64,000 nt of DNA from Methanofollis aquaemaris (GTDB taxonomy: Archaea > Halobacteriota > Methanomicrobia > Methanomicrobiales > Methanofollaceae), in the NCBI RefSeq assembly GCF_017357525.1, contig NZ_CP036172.1, positions 496,001 through 560,000 of the forward strand. The letters are read 5' to 3'. Under the pieces are notes generated by a model. That model saw nothing but the letters and a program-made list of their open reading frames with translations, ran no database searches and had not been told where the DNA came from. The stretch's first letter is position 1. Each line of letters starts with the position of its first letter. This document shows, piece after piece, positions 32,578 to 41,771 of the stretch. The position numbers and the translations under genes are program-made.

Positions 32578-33347
32578 AACAACATGGATACAATGACTAT
32601 TTCATGGCAGGGACGGTGCTGATCGCGGCCGCGGCCCTGGTGCTGACGATTGCATATCTCACCAACCGCGGTGACCTGACCAGTGCGACGCTGGCCATGT
32701 GCGGGATCGCCTCTTTTGTCGGCGGGGTCTTCCTCCTCACCCTCTCGAAGGGAGAGCCCTTCGACCCCGGTTATGTCGGTGCTCTCCCTGCCGCCGGCAC
32801 CATCAACCTCAGTCGGGTGGCCTCAGACCTCGGGCTGATGGGCGACGGAGTCTACCTTCCTCATGAGACGAAAGATTCCCCCATACTCCAGTTCATCCCG
32901 GCGGGGTCGTATCATGGAACGACGATCAGGGAAGACTTCTCCTTTGCAACGGCAGACGGTTCCGAAGGACTGGTATTCCTCCCGATGGGGCTTCCGCTCC
33001 TCGAACAGTTGAAGCATGATGCAGGACTCAGGATCCCGGCCGACGAAGCCGAGATCCTCTCCTGCATCCGGGAGGTCTGCTCAGATGTCCTTGAGGTCGC
33101 CGAGAATGCCGCCGCGGAACGGAGCGGCGATGGGATCGTCGTGACCATGGGAAAGTTCAGGCTTCTCTCCTGCTGCACTGCCATACGTGCCGAGTCTCCG
33201 AAGTGCTGCACCATGGTCGGGTGTCCGGTCTGCAGTCTTGTCGCCTGCATCCTCACCGAAGGATTCGGGAAGCCATGCACGCTCTCGAAGGCCCAGGTCG
33301 ACGAGGGGCGCGGCGACCTGACCCTCGTGTATTCCTTCCCCGAGTGA
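32574..33347 (+). CDS. Membrane-anchored protein, last gene of the MoxR operon
   Basis: A 257-aa protein with two N-terminal helices (residues 11-30 and 40-58) and a soluble domain rich in Cys near the end (LLSCCTAIRAESPKCCTMVG, then CPVCSLVACIL). It has an unusual acidic middle. The clustered cysteines suggest metal binding or redox activity. Function unknown. Starts at the ATG overlapping the previous stop (ATGA). Confidence 0.68.
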   Translation: MKQHGYNDYFMAGTVLIAAAALVLTIAYLTNRGDLTSATLAMCGIASFVGGVFLLTLSKGEPFDPGYVGALPAAGTINLSRVASDLGLMGDGVYLPHETKDSPILQFIPAGSYHGTTIREDFSFATADGSEGLVFLPMGLPLLEQLKHDAGLRIPADEAEILSCIREVCSDVLEVAENAAAERSGDGIVVTMGKFRLLSCCTAIRAESPKCCTMVGCPVCSLVACILTEGFGKPCTLSKAQVDEGRGDLTLVYSFPE

Positions 33348-33499
33348 GAAATTTCCGAGTGGCGGCGCGTCATCACTCAATGTCTGGTACCTTTTTTTCC
33401 CTGTGGTGCCGCGCCATCTCCCTTTCTCGCGTCGGGGTGCACGGGCATAACGATTGCCAGAAAATGATCGTGACGCGCGTGGTACCGACCTCCCCACCG

Positions 33500-33796
33500 A
33501 TCCTCGCCTTGGAGGAGTCCGGGGGCAGCGCCCCCGGCGTGAAGATGGGGGAAGGCACGTCGATCAGACGTGCCGCCCCGACCGCCGTATCTTCACCGCC
33601 GTCTCGCACCGGGGGGCGTTGCCCCCCGGACCCCCCACGGATGAAGATAGCCGAGGGGCGGCAGTTGAACAGTATCCTTCAGGTGCCCTGTTGCGAGGAG
33701 AGGAATCAAGTATCCCTTCGCACTCAGGAGAACTGCAACGAGAAATTTTCATCACGTATGCTTGAGCCAGGGGTTCATGCCTGATTCTACAAAGCC
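33500..33796. repeat. Dispersed intergenic repeat, copy 3
   Basis: Almost identical to copy 8 (59449-59651) over most of its length. Relative to copy 8 it carries an extra GC-rich stretch of about 45 bases (about 33608-33652). The right end GATTCTACAAAGCC (33783-33796) is a variant of the inverted-repeat end. The left end is not recognisable, so the copy is probably truncated. No gene was found in 33348-33858. Confidence 0.8.
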
Positions 33797-33858
33797 AAAA
33801 AATGTTCAGTCAAGGTCCAGACCTATTGGTCAGAGATTTGAGATGCGAAAAATGGAGA

Positions 33859-33930
33859 CGCCCCGGCCGGGACTTGAACCCGGGTCAAAAGCTCCGCAGG
33901 CTTCTAGGATATCCACTACCCTACCGGGAC
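33859..33930 (-). tRNA. tRNA-Arg (anticodon GCG)
   Basis: A 72-base cloverleaf. The acceptor stem GTCCCGG pairs with CCGGGGC. The anticodon stem GAAGC/GCTTT encloses the loop CTGCGGA, anticodon GCG, reading CGC/CGU Arg codons. The T stem CCGGG/CCCGG encloses TTCAAGT. CCA is not encoded. A TATA-like CTATAAAGC lies at 33943-33951 on the same strand. This gene is 8.9 kb from the provirus and is not its attachment site. Confidence 0.9.
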
Positions 33931-34005
33931 ACTGCAGACGTGCTTTATAGAGTTGGAGGTCATCCCATATATTCATTTCTCTCTTCTGGAAGAATGGTGG
34001 TCAGG

Positions 34006-34635
34006 TCAGACCGATTCCTCAATCTGCCCGACCCTGACTGTCAGGTTCACGTCCACACAACTCCCATGCATCTCCAGCAGATATTTTCCCGGTCCCAGAA
34101 CTCTCAGTTCCTTCTCCCTGACCGTCGAGTAGAGTCCGCCGAACCCATCTTCAGTCACGATGTTCCCGTTCTCGTCCCTGACGATGAGCGTAAGCCTGCT
34201 CCTGTCACTGGGCCGGGTCACGGTCTCCCACTTTTCCTGCGTCCCATGGGTGACCAGCACCTTTCTGCTCTCGATCTCGGGCGTCACCTCGGCCTCGACG
34301 ATCATGGGAGGGCAGGGAACATCGATCGACCACGCCTTTGAGAGTGAGGATTTGTTCAGTTCTTCATGGAGGACGATCGGGTACTCCTGTTTTATCGGTT
34401 GTTCAGGCATGGTGTGCGCACTCGGCCTGAGCGTCGGCGTGGTCTCAGTAGGATAGGGCGTCACCTCGGCGACATGATTGCTGTCCATCACCGTGCCGGG
34501 AGTCTCTTCAGGACCGGTTGTGCCACCACCCTGTGACGACTCGCCCGCCTGAGCGGAAGGGATCTCCTCGGCACATCCTGCGGCAAACAGGGCCATGCAG
34601 ATGAGAAGAGGAAGGAGAATGTATGGAATTTTCAT
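34006..34635 (-). CDS. Lipoprotein of unknown function (209 aa)
   Basis: Signal peptide with lipobox FAAGC (Cys near residue 21), then a Thr/Pro/Glu-rich linker of about 60 residues and a beta-rich C-terminal domain (EAEVTPEIESRKVLVTHGTQ; LRVLGPGKYLLEMHGSCVDV). No catalytic motif is visible. The start at 34635 places the signal peptide correctly. Typical of methanogen surface lipoproteins of unknown role. Confidence 0.72.
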   Translation of the reverse strand: MKIPYILLPLLICMALFAAGCAEEIPSAQAGESSQGGGTTGPEETPGTVMDSNHVAEVTPYPTETTPTLRPSAHTMPEQPIKQEYPIVLHEELNKSSLSKAWSIDVPCPPMIVEAEVTPEIESRKVLVTHGTQEKWETVTRPSDRSRLTLIVRDENGNIVTEDGFGGLYSTVREKELRVLGPGKYLLEMHGSCVDVNLTVRVGQIEESV

Positions 34636-34754
34636 CACGAAAGAATGCAATCTCTCGATATATATGACTTTACAGCCGGATCTGAGCCAAGATTATATAT
34701 TTTAGAATGGGAAAAACACCGTGCAATATAATATTTTGCATTTGCCCCGGGAAC

Positions 34755-35927
34755 TCATAGGGCACAATATGAGGAAATAATCCCGTAAAATATCTCTTCA
34801 GCGCGGATGAGCGACTCGATGTTGACGCGTTCATTGACCCCATGGATCGTCGTCACCTCGCCGGGCCCGTACTCCACCGCCGGGAACCCGGCTTTCCGGA
34901 GATGGCGCGCGTCGCTTGCCGCCCACTGAAAGATCGGGACCGGCGCCTCCCCATAGACCCGCCTGATCCCGGCACAGACCCGTTCGGTCACCCGCGCCGC
35001 CGGCGAGGTGCAGGACGGGTCGGAGACCGCAGTCACCTTCATCTCCGCCGACGGGACCTGGGCCGCGATCTCGGAGACGATCTCGCCGGCCGTACACCCC
35101 CACGGGATCCGCAGGTCCAGGTCAAGGTCGCAGTGTTCGGCCACGATGTTCGCCTTCTCTCCCCCCCTGACCACGCCCGGGTTGAACATCACCCGGCGGA
35201 GCACATGGTCCAGACCTTTGAGTCCGAAGAGATCCTCCAGCACCACGGAGGAGCGGGAGATGATCGTCTCCATCTCAGTACTAACCGGGTAATCACGTTC
35301 ATGGAGGGCCTTGAGATATTCGATGACCTCGTGCGCCTCCATCACCGCGCTCTTTCCGATGGCGGGGTACAGAGAACTGTGGCCCGGCTCGCCTTTAAAA
35401 GAGAGAGAGACCCGTGCAAGACCTTTCTGTCCGATGCACGGGGAGAGAGGCGGAGTTGGTTCTGCAATAAGCGTGTCGCACGGTCTGAGCACACCTCTGG
35501 CCAGGAGATACTCCATCCCATAACACCCACCGGTCTCCTCGTCGCAGACAAAGACCACCTCAACCGGCGGTTCCTCCCCCTCATCGATGGCCCGCCTGAG
35601 AGCGGTGAGCAGGGCGGCACACCCACCCTTCATATCGCTGCTCCCCCGCCCCCAGATGCACCCGTCCTCTTCCACGCCGCTGAAAGGAGGGTGGCGCCAG
35701 CCGTCGGCAATAGCCGGGACGACATCGAGATGGCCGCAAAGAAGAAGTTGTGGGTTATGGTGCCGCGCGATCAGGTTGCACCGTCGACCGTCCCTGGAGA
35801 CGACCGCACTCTCGATCCCGATCTCCGTAAGAAATGTATGGATGTACTCGGCAACCTCCCGCGTCTCCCCGGGCGGGTTCTCGCTCCTGAGTCTGACCAG
35901 GTCTTTGCAGAGATCGACGACATCCAT
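34755..35927 (-). CDS. M20-family peptidase (ArgE/DapE-like deacylase)
   Basis: A 390-aa zinc metallopeptidase/deacylase. LLLCGHLDVVPA gives the first metal ligand His and Asp, WGRGSSDMKGG the bridging Asp, CDEETGG the catalytic Glu, and HGVNERV the last His. The central dimerisation domain has KGEPGHSSLYPAIGKS. Candidate substrates are N-acetylornithine, N-succinyl-diaminopimelate or other acylated amino acids. A DapE role is less certain, since the dap genes at 41.8 kb are not beside it. Confidence 0.86.
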   Translation of the reverse strand: MDVVDLCKDLVRLRSENPPGETREVAEYIHTFLTEIGIESAVVSRDGRRCNLIARHHNPQLLLCGHLDVVPAIADGWRHPPFSGVEEDGCIWGRGSSDMKGGCAALLTALRRAIDEGEEPPVEVVFVCDEETGGCYGMEYLLARGVLRPCDTLIAEPTPPLSPCIGQKGLARVSLSFKGEPGHSSLYPAIGKSAVMEAHEVIEYLKALHERDYPVSTEMETIISRSSVVLEDLFGLKGLDHVLRRVMFNPGVVRGGEKANIVAEHCDLDLDLRIPWGCTAGEIVSEIAAQVPSAEMKVTAVSDPSCTSPAARVTERVCAGIRRVYGEAPVPIFQWAASDARHLRKAGFPAVEYGPGEVTTIHGVNERVNIESLIRAEEIFYGIISSYCAL

Positions 35928-35942
35928 CCTTTTTCTTCCTCT

Positions 35943-36458
35943 TCAGGCGCTTACGCTCGATTTGTACTCCTCAAAGAGTCGCCCGAGCGATCCCTCCGTG
36001 TAGATAGTGTTGAGAAATGTACGGGAGAAGAACTCCTCGACCGCATCGGCGAAGAACGCCGCAGGTACAGGTCGCTTGCTCTCCGGGTCCAGAACAATCC
36101 TGAAACTCCGGTAACCTGCCGGGTTGTCCTCATCATAGACCCCCCGCCAGACCATCGGGAGTTTCTCAAACCGCTCCGGATGGTTTGCCTTGAGCCAGTT
36201 GACAAAGCCCGGGAAAAGCGGGCGGTCGTCCTTTTTCGCCTCATCAAGCCGCCAGCGCATGTACTCCTGGTGCATCATGTTCTTGGGCGCCTGATAGTTG
36301 ATGGCATAGGTGCTCAGGGTATGCTCGATGTGCGCAAGTGCATCGAAGAAATAAAACGAGAGTGTCGGGTGGAAGTCACTCGGATCCTCCAGGATGAGGG
36401 ACTTTCCATAATACCTCACCAGAACTCTGAAATATTCATCCTCGAAGAGTTCGTTCAT
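35943..36458 (-). CDS. Conserved-looking hypothetical protein (171 aa)
   Basis: A soluble, acidic protein with Trp/Tyr/Phe-rich helices (EDEYFRVLVRYYGKSLIL, then YRSFRIVLDPESKRPVP). No signal or transmembrane segment. No domain recognised. It stops 16 bases before the M20 peptidase gene on the same strand, so the two may be co-transcribed. Confidence 0.6.
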   Translation of the reverse strand: MNELFEDEYFRVLVRYYGKSLILEDPSDFHPTLSFYFFDALAHIEHTLSTYAINYQAPKNMMHQEYMRWRLDEAKKDDRPLFPGFVNWLKANHPERFEKLPMVWRGVYDEDNPAGYRSFRIVLDPESKRPVPAAFFADAVEEFFSRTFLNTIYTEGSLGRLFEEYKSSVSA

Positions 36459-36555
36459 ACACTCTGTTTACCCGGTCATCCTATATACCATTGCATACGG
36501 GTAGGAACAGAAAATAAGAGCAGAAAAAGCGTGAGAAAGAGATCATACCTCCCGC

Positions 36556-37440
36556 TCACTTGAAAAACGGCTCCCTGCTCTGCACTGCCTGCATGAAGAG
36601 GGCCTCAAGTTCCTCCCCATGCTTGCCCCTGATATCGACGTGGTTGTCGGCCCGGAGCAGACAGGGCTTGAGATACCCGTCTGAGGTGACCCGCAGACGG
36701 TTGCAGTAGGCACAGAACTCGGTGTTGTGGAGAGGACGGACCACCTCCACCTCAGCCCCATCCATACAATATTTTTTGCGGTGATGCATCCTCCTGGTGA
36801 GGATCTCCTTCGAATGTTCAGCGATCTCTCTCTCCAGACGGTCCACATCTCCATGGAGAGTGCATTCGTTGAACTCCATCAACTCGATCACCTGGAGGAT
36901 GAGGTCGTCGGTATCCCTGACATAGGCGAGGAAGTCATCGATCTCGTCCTCGTTTACGTCCTTGAGAAGGACCATGTTCAACTTCACCGGGGTGAGGCCG
37001 GCGTCCATCGCAGCCCTGATGCCCCTGACCACCCGGTCGAGGAGATCTCTTTTGGTGATCTCCCGGTAGCGTTCAGGCCTGAGTGTGTCGAGGCTCACAT
37101 TCACCCGCGAGAGCCCGGCCGCCTTAAGATCATGGGCGAGCCCTTCGAGAAGAGTGCCGTTGGTGGTGAGCGACACCTCGATCCCATCAGGAACAGCCCT
37201 GATGATATCAAGGATGTCTTTTCTGAGGAGGGGTTCCCCGCCGGTCAACTTCACACTTCTGATCCCGAACTTTGCCCCGACTCTGAGGATCTCCCGAATC
37301 TCCTCGATCGAGAGTTCTTCGCGCGGCTGTACCTCGCCCTCCGCATGGCAGTAATAACAGTCGAGGTTGCACCTGGGGGTGATACTGAGGCGGAGGTTGG
37401 TCACCTTCCGGCCGAAATGGTCCTCAAGCACCATCTCCAC
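36556..37440 (-). CDS. moaA: GTP 3',8-cyclase (molybdopterin biosynthesis)
   Basis: A 294-aa radical SAM enzyme catalysing the first step of molybdenum/tungsten cofactor synthesis from GTP. The radical SAM cluster motif is CNLDCYYC (Cys24, Cys28, Cys31). The C-terminal cluster lies in EFCAYCNRLRVTSDGYLKPC. SVKLTGGEPLLRKD is typical. The C-terminus lacks the Gly-Gly tail of bacterial MoaA, as in some archaeal members. Methanogens need the cofactor for formylmethanofuran dehydrogenase. It overlaps the RlmE gene by 17 bases. Confidence 0.9.
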   Translation of the reverse strand: MEMVLEDHFGRKVTNLRLSITPRCNLDCYYCHAEGEVQPREELSIEEIREILRVGAKFGIRSVKLTGGEPLLRKDILDIIRAVPDGIEVSLTTNGTLLEGLAHDLKAAGLSRVNVSLDTLRPERYREITKRDLLDRVVRGIRAAMDAGLTPVKLNMVLLKDVNEDEIDDFLAYVRDTDDLILQVIELMEFNECTLHGDVDRLEREIAEHSKEILTRRMHHRKKYCMDGAEVEVVRPLHNTEFCAYCNRLRVTSDGYLKPCLLRADNHVDIRGKHGEELEALFMQAVQSREPFFK

Positions 37441-38023
37441 TCCTCCTGAAGTTCTTGGCGATGATGTACACCTCCCGGCTCCCCCGCCTGGAAGCCGGCG
37501 GTCGGTACGTGCGCACCGAGTGGAAATGCTTCTTCACTTCGGCATAGAACTCAGGAAAGTCCTCGCCCTGGAAGGTCTTACAGACAAAGTTCCCCCCCTC
37601 CTTGAGGAGCGTGACCGCAAAGGTGAGGGCATCCTCTCCCAGAGCAATGGCGCGGGCCTGATCGTAACTCGTCGCCCCCGAGAGTTTGGGGGATGCATCG
37701 CAGGTCACCACCGAGACCGTGCCTTCGGCGAGTGTTCGTATCTCCTCCTGGACTTCAGGAGTGGTAAAGTCACCGACCACGGTGGTGACGCCCTCCATCG
37801 GTGCGATCGAATTGAGATCGACCCCGATGATCCGGCCGTGCGTGAGGCCCTGGAGTACCTGCAGCCAGCTCCCCGGCGCGGCGCCGAGATCGACGACATT
37901 GTCGTCCTCCCTGATCATTGAGAACCGCTTCTGGATTTCGGTCAATTTATACGCGGCCCGTGCCCTGAAGCCCTCTTTCATCGCTTTTTTATAATATCTG
38001 TCCCGTGTCCATTGTGATGTCAT
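37424..38023 (-). CDS. rlmE: 23S rRNA (uridine-2'-O-)-methyltransferase RlmE/FtsJ family
   Basis: A 199-aa SAM-dependent 2'-O-methyltransferase. SAM-binding VVDLGAAPGSWLQVL, then VVTCDASPKLSG (catalytic Asp), KEGGNFVCKTFQGED (catalytic Lys) and SREVYIIAKNF (Glu) complete the K-D-K-E-type catalytic set, with Lys near SRARAAYKL. The N-terminus RDRYYKKAMKEGFRARAAYK is typical. It modifies large-subunit rRNA and is divergent from the PCNA gene. Confidence 0.9.
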   Translation of the reverse strand: MTSQWTRDRYYKKAMKEGFRARAAYKLTEIQKRFSMIREDDNVVDLGAAPGSWLQVLQGLTHGRIIGVDLNSIAPMEGVTTVVGDFTTPEVQEEIRTLAEGTVSVVTCDASPKLSGATSYDQARAIALGEDALTFAVTLLKEGGNFVCKTFQGEDFPEFYAEVKKHFHSVRTYRPPASRRGSREVYIIAKNFRRSGDGA

Positions 38024-38121
38024 TGCCTTATCACCGTTTTATTTCAGAGCCCTATGGCGGTACCGGATAGAATAAAAAATATCATGCTATAATGTATAAA
38101 GAGTCTTATAAGGGGTTTGTA

Positions 38122-38865
38122 ATGTTAAAAGCAACGATTGATGCAGAAACCTTCAGGGAGTCGATCGACGCGGTGGCCGCGCTCGTGACCGAATGCCGGC
38201 TCCACGTCGACGAAGCCGGGATCAGGACATGCGCGGTCGACACCGCCAATGTCGCCATGGTCTCCCTCGAGTTGAGCAAGGACGCCTTCGAGACCTACGA
38301 GGCCGCCCCTGAAGAACTCGGGATCGATATCGCAAAGATGAAGAGCATCCTCGGGATGATGTCAAAGGGCGACCTCCTCTCCCTCAACCTCGCCGAGGGC
38401 AGCCACAGACTCGAACTCTCTTTCGGGAGTTACCAGTACTCGGTCACGCTCCTCGACGTCAACACTATCAGGAAGGATCCGAGTCCCCCCGCGATCGAGC
38501 TCCCCGGCAAGGTCGATCTCTCGGGCAGCGCTCTTTCCTCAGCAATCAAGGCCGCCGACGTCATCTCCGACAAGATCGCACTCGGGATAGACGAGAAAGC
38601 CGAGACCTTCTTTATGATGGCCGAAGGCGACACCGACCACATCAGACTCGAACTCGGGCGCGACCAGCTCATCGACATCCGGCCGGCAGAAGCGCGCTCC
38701 CTCTTCTCCCTCGACTATCTCAAGGACATGGGCAAGGTCATGGCCCGTACCGAGAAGGTCAGGGCGGAGATCGGCGTCGACCATCCGGTGCGTTTCCTCT
38801 TTGACCTGGCCGACGGGAACGGTCACATCCAGTACCTCCTTGCCCCGCGGATAGAGGCCGAGTAA
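38122..38865 (+). CDS. pcn: DNA polymerase sliding clamp (PCNA)
   Basis: A 247-aa clamp subunit forming a trimeric ring around DNA. The N-terminal and C-terminal domains (MLKATIDAETFRESIDAVAA; YLKDMGKVMARTEKVRAEIG) and the interdomain linker region show the typical archaeal pattern, ending with a short IEAE tail. ATG at 38122 matches the canonical length; a TATA-like element ATAATGTATAAAG (38089-38101) lies upstream. The stop overlaps the priL start, coupling the two replication genes. Confidence 0.94.
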   Translation: MLKATIDAETFRESIDAVAALVTECRLHVDEAGIRTCAVDTANVAMVSLELSKDAFETYEAAPEELGIDIAKMKSILGMMSKGDLLSLNLAEGSHRLELSFGSYQYSVTLLDVNTIRKDPSPPAIELPGKVDLSGSALSSAIKAADVISDKIALGIDEKAETFFMMAEGDTDHIRLELGRDQLIDIRPAEARSLFSLDYLKDMGKVMARTEKVRAEIGVDHPVRFLFDLADGNGHIQYLLAPRIEAE

Positions 38866-39869
38866 TGGGCATCGACCTGGACCTGAAGGATCTGGCACGA
38901 TATCCTTTTTTGCAGGAGTCCCAGACATTTGCCAGGGACAGGACCGGGTCCATCGACACCTTCCTGGAGAGTCAGGTCGGCAAGATCGTCCTCCCGCATG
39001 CGGCAGCCCGCGTGAGGGCGGCGCTTTTCCCCGACCAGGTCGACCAGGACGAATCCGAGCCCCTCTCCGAGGTATCCATCTTCTCCTATGCCGTCGCCCG
39101 CGTCCTGGTCTCCTGTACAAAGGACCGGATGATGGCGGACCGGCTGGCCAGGTACGAGGCCGCACGCGCCGCCGCCGCTCTTCAGGACGAAGACCCCGCG
39201 ATCAGGGCCTATGTCGCACAGAGCCTCGGGATCGATCTCGATGCGCGGACCATCCCGGTCACGACCTATGTGGAACTCGTCGCCCGTCTTCGCGATGACC
39301 GCTGGCGACTGGTCAACCGGCAGGTGCGGGAAGGCGCGGTCACCGTCGGCACCACCGAGGTGGGCGAACTGCTGCGCGAGCGGATCCGCGTCGTCGTCGG
39401 GAGAGACCTCCCGCTCAATGTCCCGACGTCGCTCTGCGATGCGCTCAAGCCCTATATCGACGAACTCACCGCCGCCCTGAGAGAGAAGACTCTCGAAGAG
39501 TTCGGCGAGGTGGACGAGACCTCCTTCCCCCCCTGTATCGCCGCCCTCATCAATGCCGTCACCGCCGGGACCAACCTCTCGCATATGGGCAGGTTCGCTC
39601 TCACGGCCTTCCTCCACAACATCGGGCTCACGACGACCCAGATCGCCGAGGTATTCCAGCGCGCTCCCGACTTCGACCTCTCGATAACAATGTACCAGGT
39701 CGAGCACATCTCCGGTCGGTCGGGAACTGAGTACACCGCTCCCTCGTGCGCGACGATGCGGACCTACGGGCTCTGTGTCCACAAAAATGCACTCTGCGAG
39801 ACTATGAGCCATCCGCTCTCCTATTATCGACGCAAAAAATGGCAGCAAGAAAACAAAAAAAAGGAATAA
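38865..39869 (+). CDS. priL: DNA primase large subunit
   Basis: A 334-aa subunit that regulates the catalytic small primase subunit. The N-terminal helical domain includes YPFLQESQTFARD. The C-terminal domain has four conserved Cys (in PPCIAAL, APSCATM, GLCVHK and ALCETM) that bind a [4Fe-4S] cluster. ATG overlaps the PCNA stop (TAATG). Confidence 0.9.
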   Translation: MGIDLDLKDLARYPFLQESQTFARDRTGSIDTFLESQVGKIVLPHAAARVRAALFPDQVDQDESEPLSEVSIFSYAVARVLVSCTKDRMMADRLARYEAARAAAALQDEDPAIRAYVAQSLGIDLDARTIPVTTYVELVARLRDDRWRLVNRQVREGAVTVGTTEVGELLRERIRVVVGRDLPLNVPTSLCDALKPYIDELTAALREKTLEEFGEVDETSFPPCIAALINAVTAGTNLSHMGRFALTAFLHNIGLTTTQIAEVFQRAPDFDLSITMYQVEHISGRSGTEYTAPSCATMRTYGLCVHKNALCETMSHPLSYYRRKKWQQENKKKE

Positions 39870-39878
39870 ACGGATTTT

Positions 39879-40076
39879 TCAGCTGATCTTTTCTTTGATG
39901 ATATAGCCTGCGCCGCTCATCGTGACCAGGAAGATAACGAAGGCGGCGACGTAGGCAAGCCCGGTTCCCTCCGGCCTCATCCCCTCGGGGACAACCCCGG
40001 GCAGGGCGACGAGCAGCACGACGAAGAGCAGCAGGCTTACAGCCCCGGTCAGCACATCAAGTACACGCGCGTCCAT
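39879..40076 (-). CDS. Small two-helix membrane protein (65 aa)
   Basis: Two transmembrane segments (residues 10-30, GAVSLLLFVVLLVALPGVV, and 40-60, GLAYVAAFVIFLVTMSGAGY) joined by a short loop, with a basic C-terminus. No family recognised. Convergent with priL. Confidence 0.62.
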   Translation of the reverse strand: MDARVLDVLTGAVSLLLFVVLLVALPGVVPEGMRPEGTGLAYVAAFVIFLVTMSGAGYIIKEKIS

Positions 40077-40173
40077 ATACTCACCTGTTTTGCCGTCCCC
40101 CTATTTCTCTTCTCCTGACGGTCTTTCATCCTTTTGTGGGTCATGACCCATCACCCTGGTATGGGCCGTGACC

Positions 40174-40356
40174 ATGCACATGCCCCTCCCGGGCCGAGAT
40201 GTCGTCTCCGAGTCGCTCGTCAGACATGGCATCACCGCGCGGGCCGCGGTGATGCGCGCCCTCACCAGAGCCTTCGGCGAGGATGTCGACCTCAGGGAGA
40301 CGATCAGGATCCTCCATGACGTCGACGTCGAGGTCGTCGGCGAGGGGATGAAGTGA
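40174..40356 (+). CDS. Small hypothetical protein (60 aa)
   Basis: A short frame with good coding character: RDVVSESLVRHGITARAAVM, then TRAFGEDVDLRETIRILHDV. The pattern suggests two or three helices, possibly a small helix-turn-helix-like protein. ATG at 40174 or 40180. An opposing frame exists on the other strand, with poorer composition. Weak support. Confidence 0.42.
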   Translation: MHMPLPGRDVVSESLVRHGITARAAVMRALTRAFGEDVDLRETIRILHDVDVEVVGEGMK

Positions 40357-40675
40357 CCTGCCCCCGTGTCGAGGGGGGCCAGGATCCCCGGGGAGGATGG
40401 ACTTCCCGGAGTGGGCTGCCGGGCGGTGGAGCGGCACAACCACACGCACTTCAGGCGACAGCATCAACGGCTATATTATCCGCATGTGCCCCGGTCACAT
40501 GGGGGAGCGACCTGTCACGCAGGGGCAAGGGCGGAGTCAAACCCCCGATGTTCACCCTGGAAGAGGGCTAACCATGAAAATGATCCTGACGTTCAATTCT
40601 GGAGTTCTTGATGGGAGTTCGGACACATATTTTGCTCCCATAACTGATATGCAGAGACAAAAACTTCCCTTAGAA

Positions 40676-40835
40676 CGATCAGGGCCGCTGCCTTCCCTGG
40701 CACGAGGAGGTGGGACGGCGTGATGATCCGATGTGCCGCCCTCAATCGTAGAATCTTCACCGTCGTCTCTCGCCGGGGGGGCCCCGAACCCCTCCACGTA
40801 TGAGGATAGCCGAGGGGCGGCGACTGAACAGAGTT
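40676..40835. repeat. Dispersed intergenic repeat, copy 4 (core only)
   Basis: Shares GATAGCCGAGGGGCGGC and AATCTTCACCGTCGTCTC with copies 3 and 8, but is diverged and lacks recognisable ends. The rest of the gap 40357-41004 has no convincing gene; it includes GC-rich noncoding sequence and the ThiN ribosome binding site. Confidence 0.6.
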
Positions 40836-41004
40836 GAAAAAGAAGTCCTTCGCCGCCTGGTGCGCGCGGGAGCGGATCGCCGCGGTCGGAGCACTCATGG
40901 ACCTGACAGACTTCCACCAGATCGCCCTCGACACAAATTGCCGGGTGCAGAGAGGAACTCGACCCGCGGTAGGATTATGCCGGTTCAGGGCGAGGAGATC
41001 TGAC

Positions 41005-41577
41005 ATGACCGGAGATGAACGCGACCTGGCGCTCAGGCGGCTCGCCGAGGCGGTCGAACTCCTGAAAGAGGAGATGGATCCCGATCTCATCCCTGAAGTC
41101 GGAACCAACATCGCCTATGCGCTGGAAAAGGCGCGGAGTCCAGAAGACGTCGCCGCCGTGGAGGGTCGGATAGTCAGACTCGGCGATCAGGTCCATCCTG
41201 TCGGCGAGATCGCCTTCGGGACGAGCGACCATATGGCCAGGATCGTCCTGACAGCGATGCGGTTCGACCGGCGGGTACGGGCGGCCGCCAACATCAGGTT
41301 TGCCGATTTTCTCATCGAAGAACTGGAAGAGATGATGCTCGACATCAGGTACTTCGACCGCGTACAGGAACCGCCCGGAATAAAGACAATGGATTGGGGG
41401 GTCGCCTCCTGCTGCAAGACCGGCGTGCCGGACATCATCTATGACCGCGGGGCCGTGGGCAAGGAGCCGATGATCCGGATCCTGGGCGAGGATCCGATGG
41501 AGGTCGCGCACAATATTCTTAAACTGTCAAGACTCATTAAAGATACAAAATTGAGGGATAGGTGCGAATGGGAATAA
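41005..41577 (+). CDS. thiN: ThiN-domain thiamine-phosphate synthase
   Basis: A 190-aa protein whose C-terminal region (residues 60-185) matches ThiN: GEIAFGTSDHMARIVLTAMR, KTMDWGVASCCKTGVPDIIY, GKEPMIRILGEDPMEVAHNI. ThiN joins the pyrimidine and thiazole parts of thiamine, replacing ThiE in archaea. Most ThiN domains are fused to ThiD or a DNA-binding domain; here the N-terminal 60 residues are helical without an obvious HTH, so it is close to a stand-alone version. ATG at 41005 has the ribosome binding site GAGGAGA. It ends 10 bases into the S17e start region. Confidence 0.75.
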   Translation: MTGDERDLALRRLAEAVELLKEEMDPDLIPEVGTNIAYALEKARSPEDVAAVEGRIVRLGDQVHPVGEIAFGTSDHMARIVLTAMRFDRRVRAAANIRFADFLIEELEEMMLDIRYFDRVQEPPGIKTMDWGVASCCKTGVPDIIYDRGAVGKEPMIRILGEDPMEVAHNILKLSRLIKDTKLRDRCEWE

Positions 41578-41762
41578 AGCCAACATATATCAAGAGTCTC
41601 GCTCAGGACATGATGAAAACCCACGCTGGACGCTTCTCCGGCGATTTTGAGCAGAACAAGCAGGTCGTATCTGAGTTTTCAGTTATCGACTCCAAGTGTG
41701 TCAGGAACCGCGTCGCCGGCTACATCACAAGGAAGCAAAATACTAAAAGGACATCGGCATAA
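41568..41762 (+). CDS. rps17e: 30S ribosomal protein S17e
   Basis: A 64-aa archaeal/eukaryal ribosomal protein. MGIKPTYIKSLAQDMMK, then FEQNKQVVSEFSVIDSKCVR and a basic end RNRVAGYITRKQ are the family pattern. It overlaps the thiN stop and precedes dapA by 9 bases. Confidence 0.93.
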   Translation: MGIKPTYIKSLAQDMMKTHAGRFSGDFEQNKQVVSEFSVIDSKCVRNRVAGYITRKQNTKRTSA

Positions 41763-41771
41763 CTCCTACTC

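Noticed and set aside
33859-33930. tRNA-Arg as provirus attachment site
   Set aside because: It is about 9 kb from the element and intact, with no partial copy at either element end.
40101-40445. Minus-strand frame opposite the 60-aa gene at 40174
   Set aside because: Its composition (Pro/Ser/Arg/Thr-rich) is typical of a shadow in GC-rich DNA; no domain is seen.
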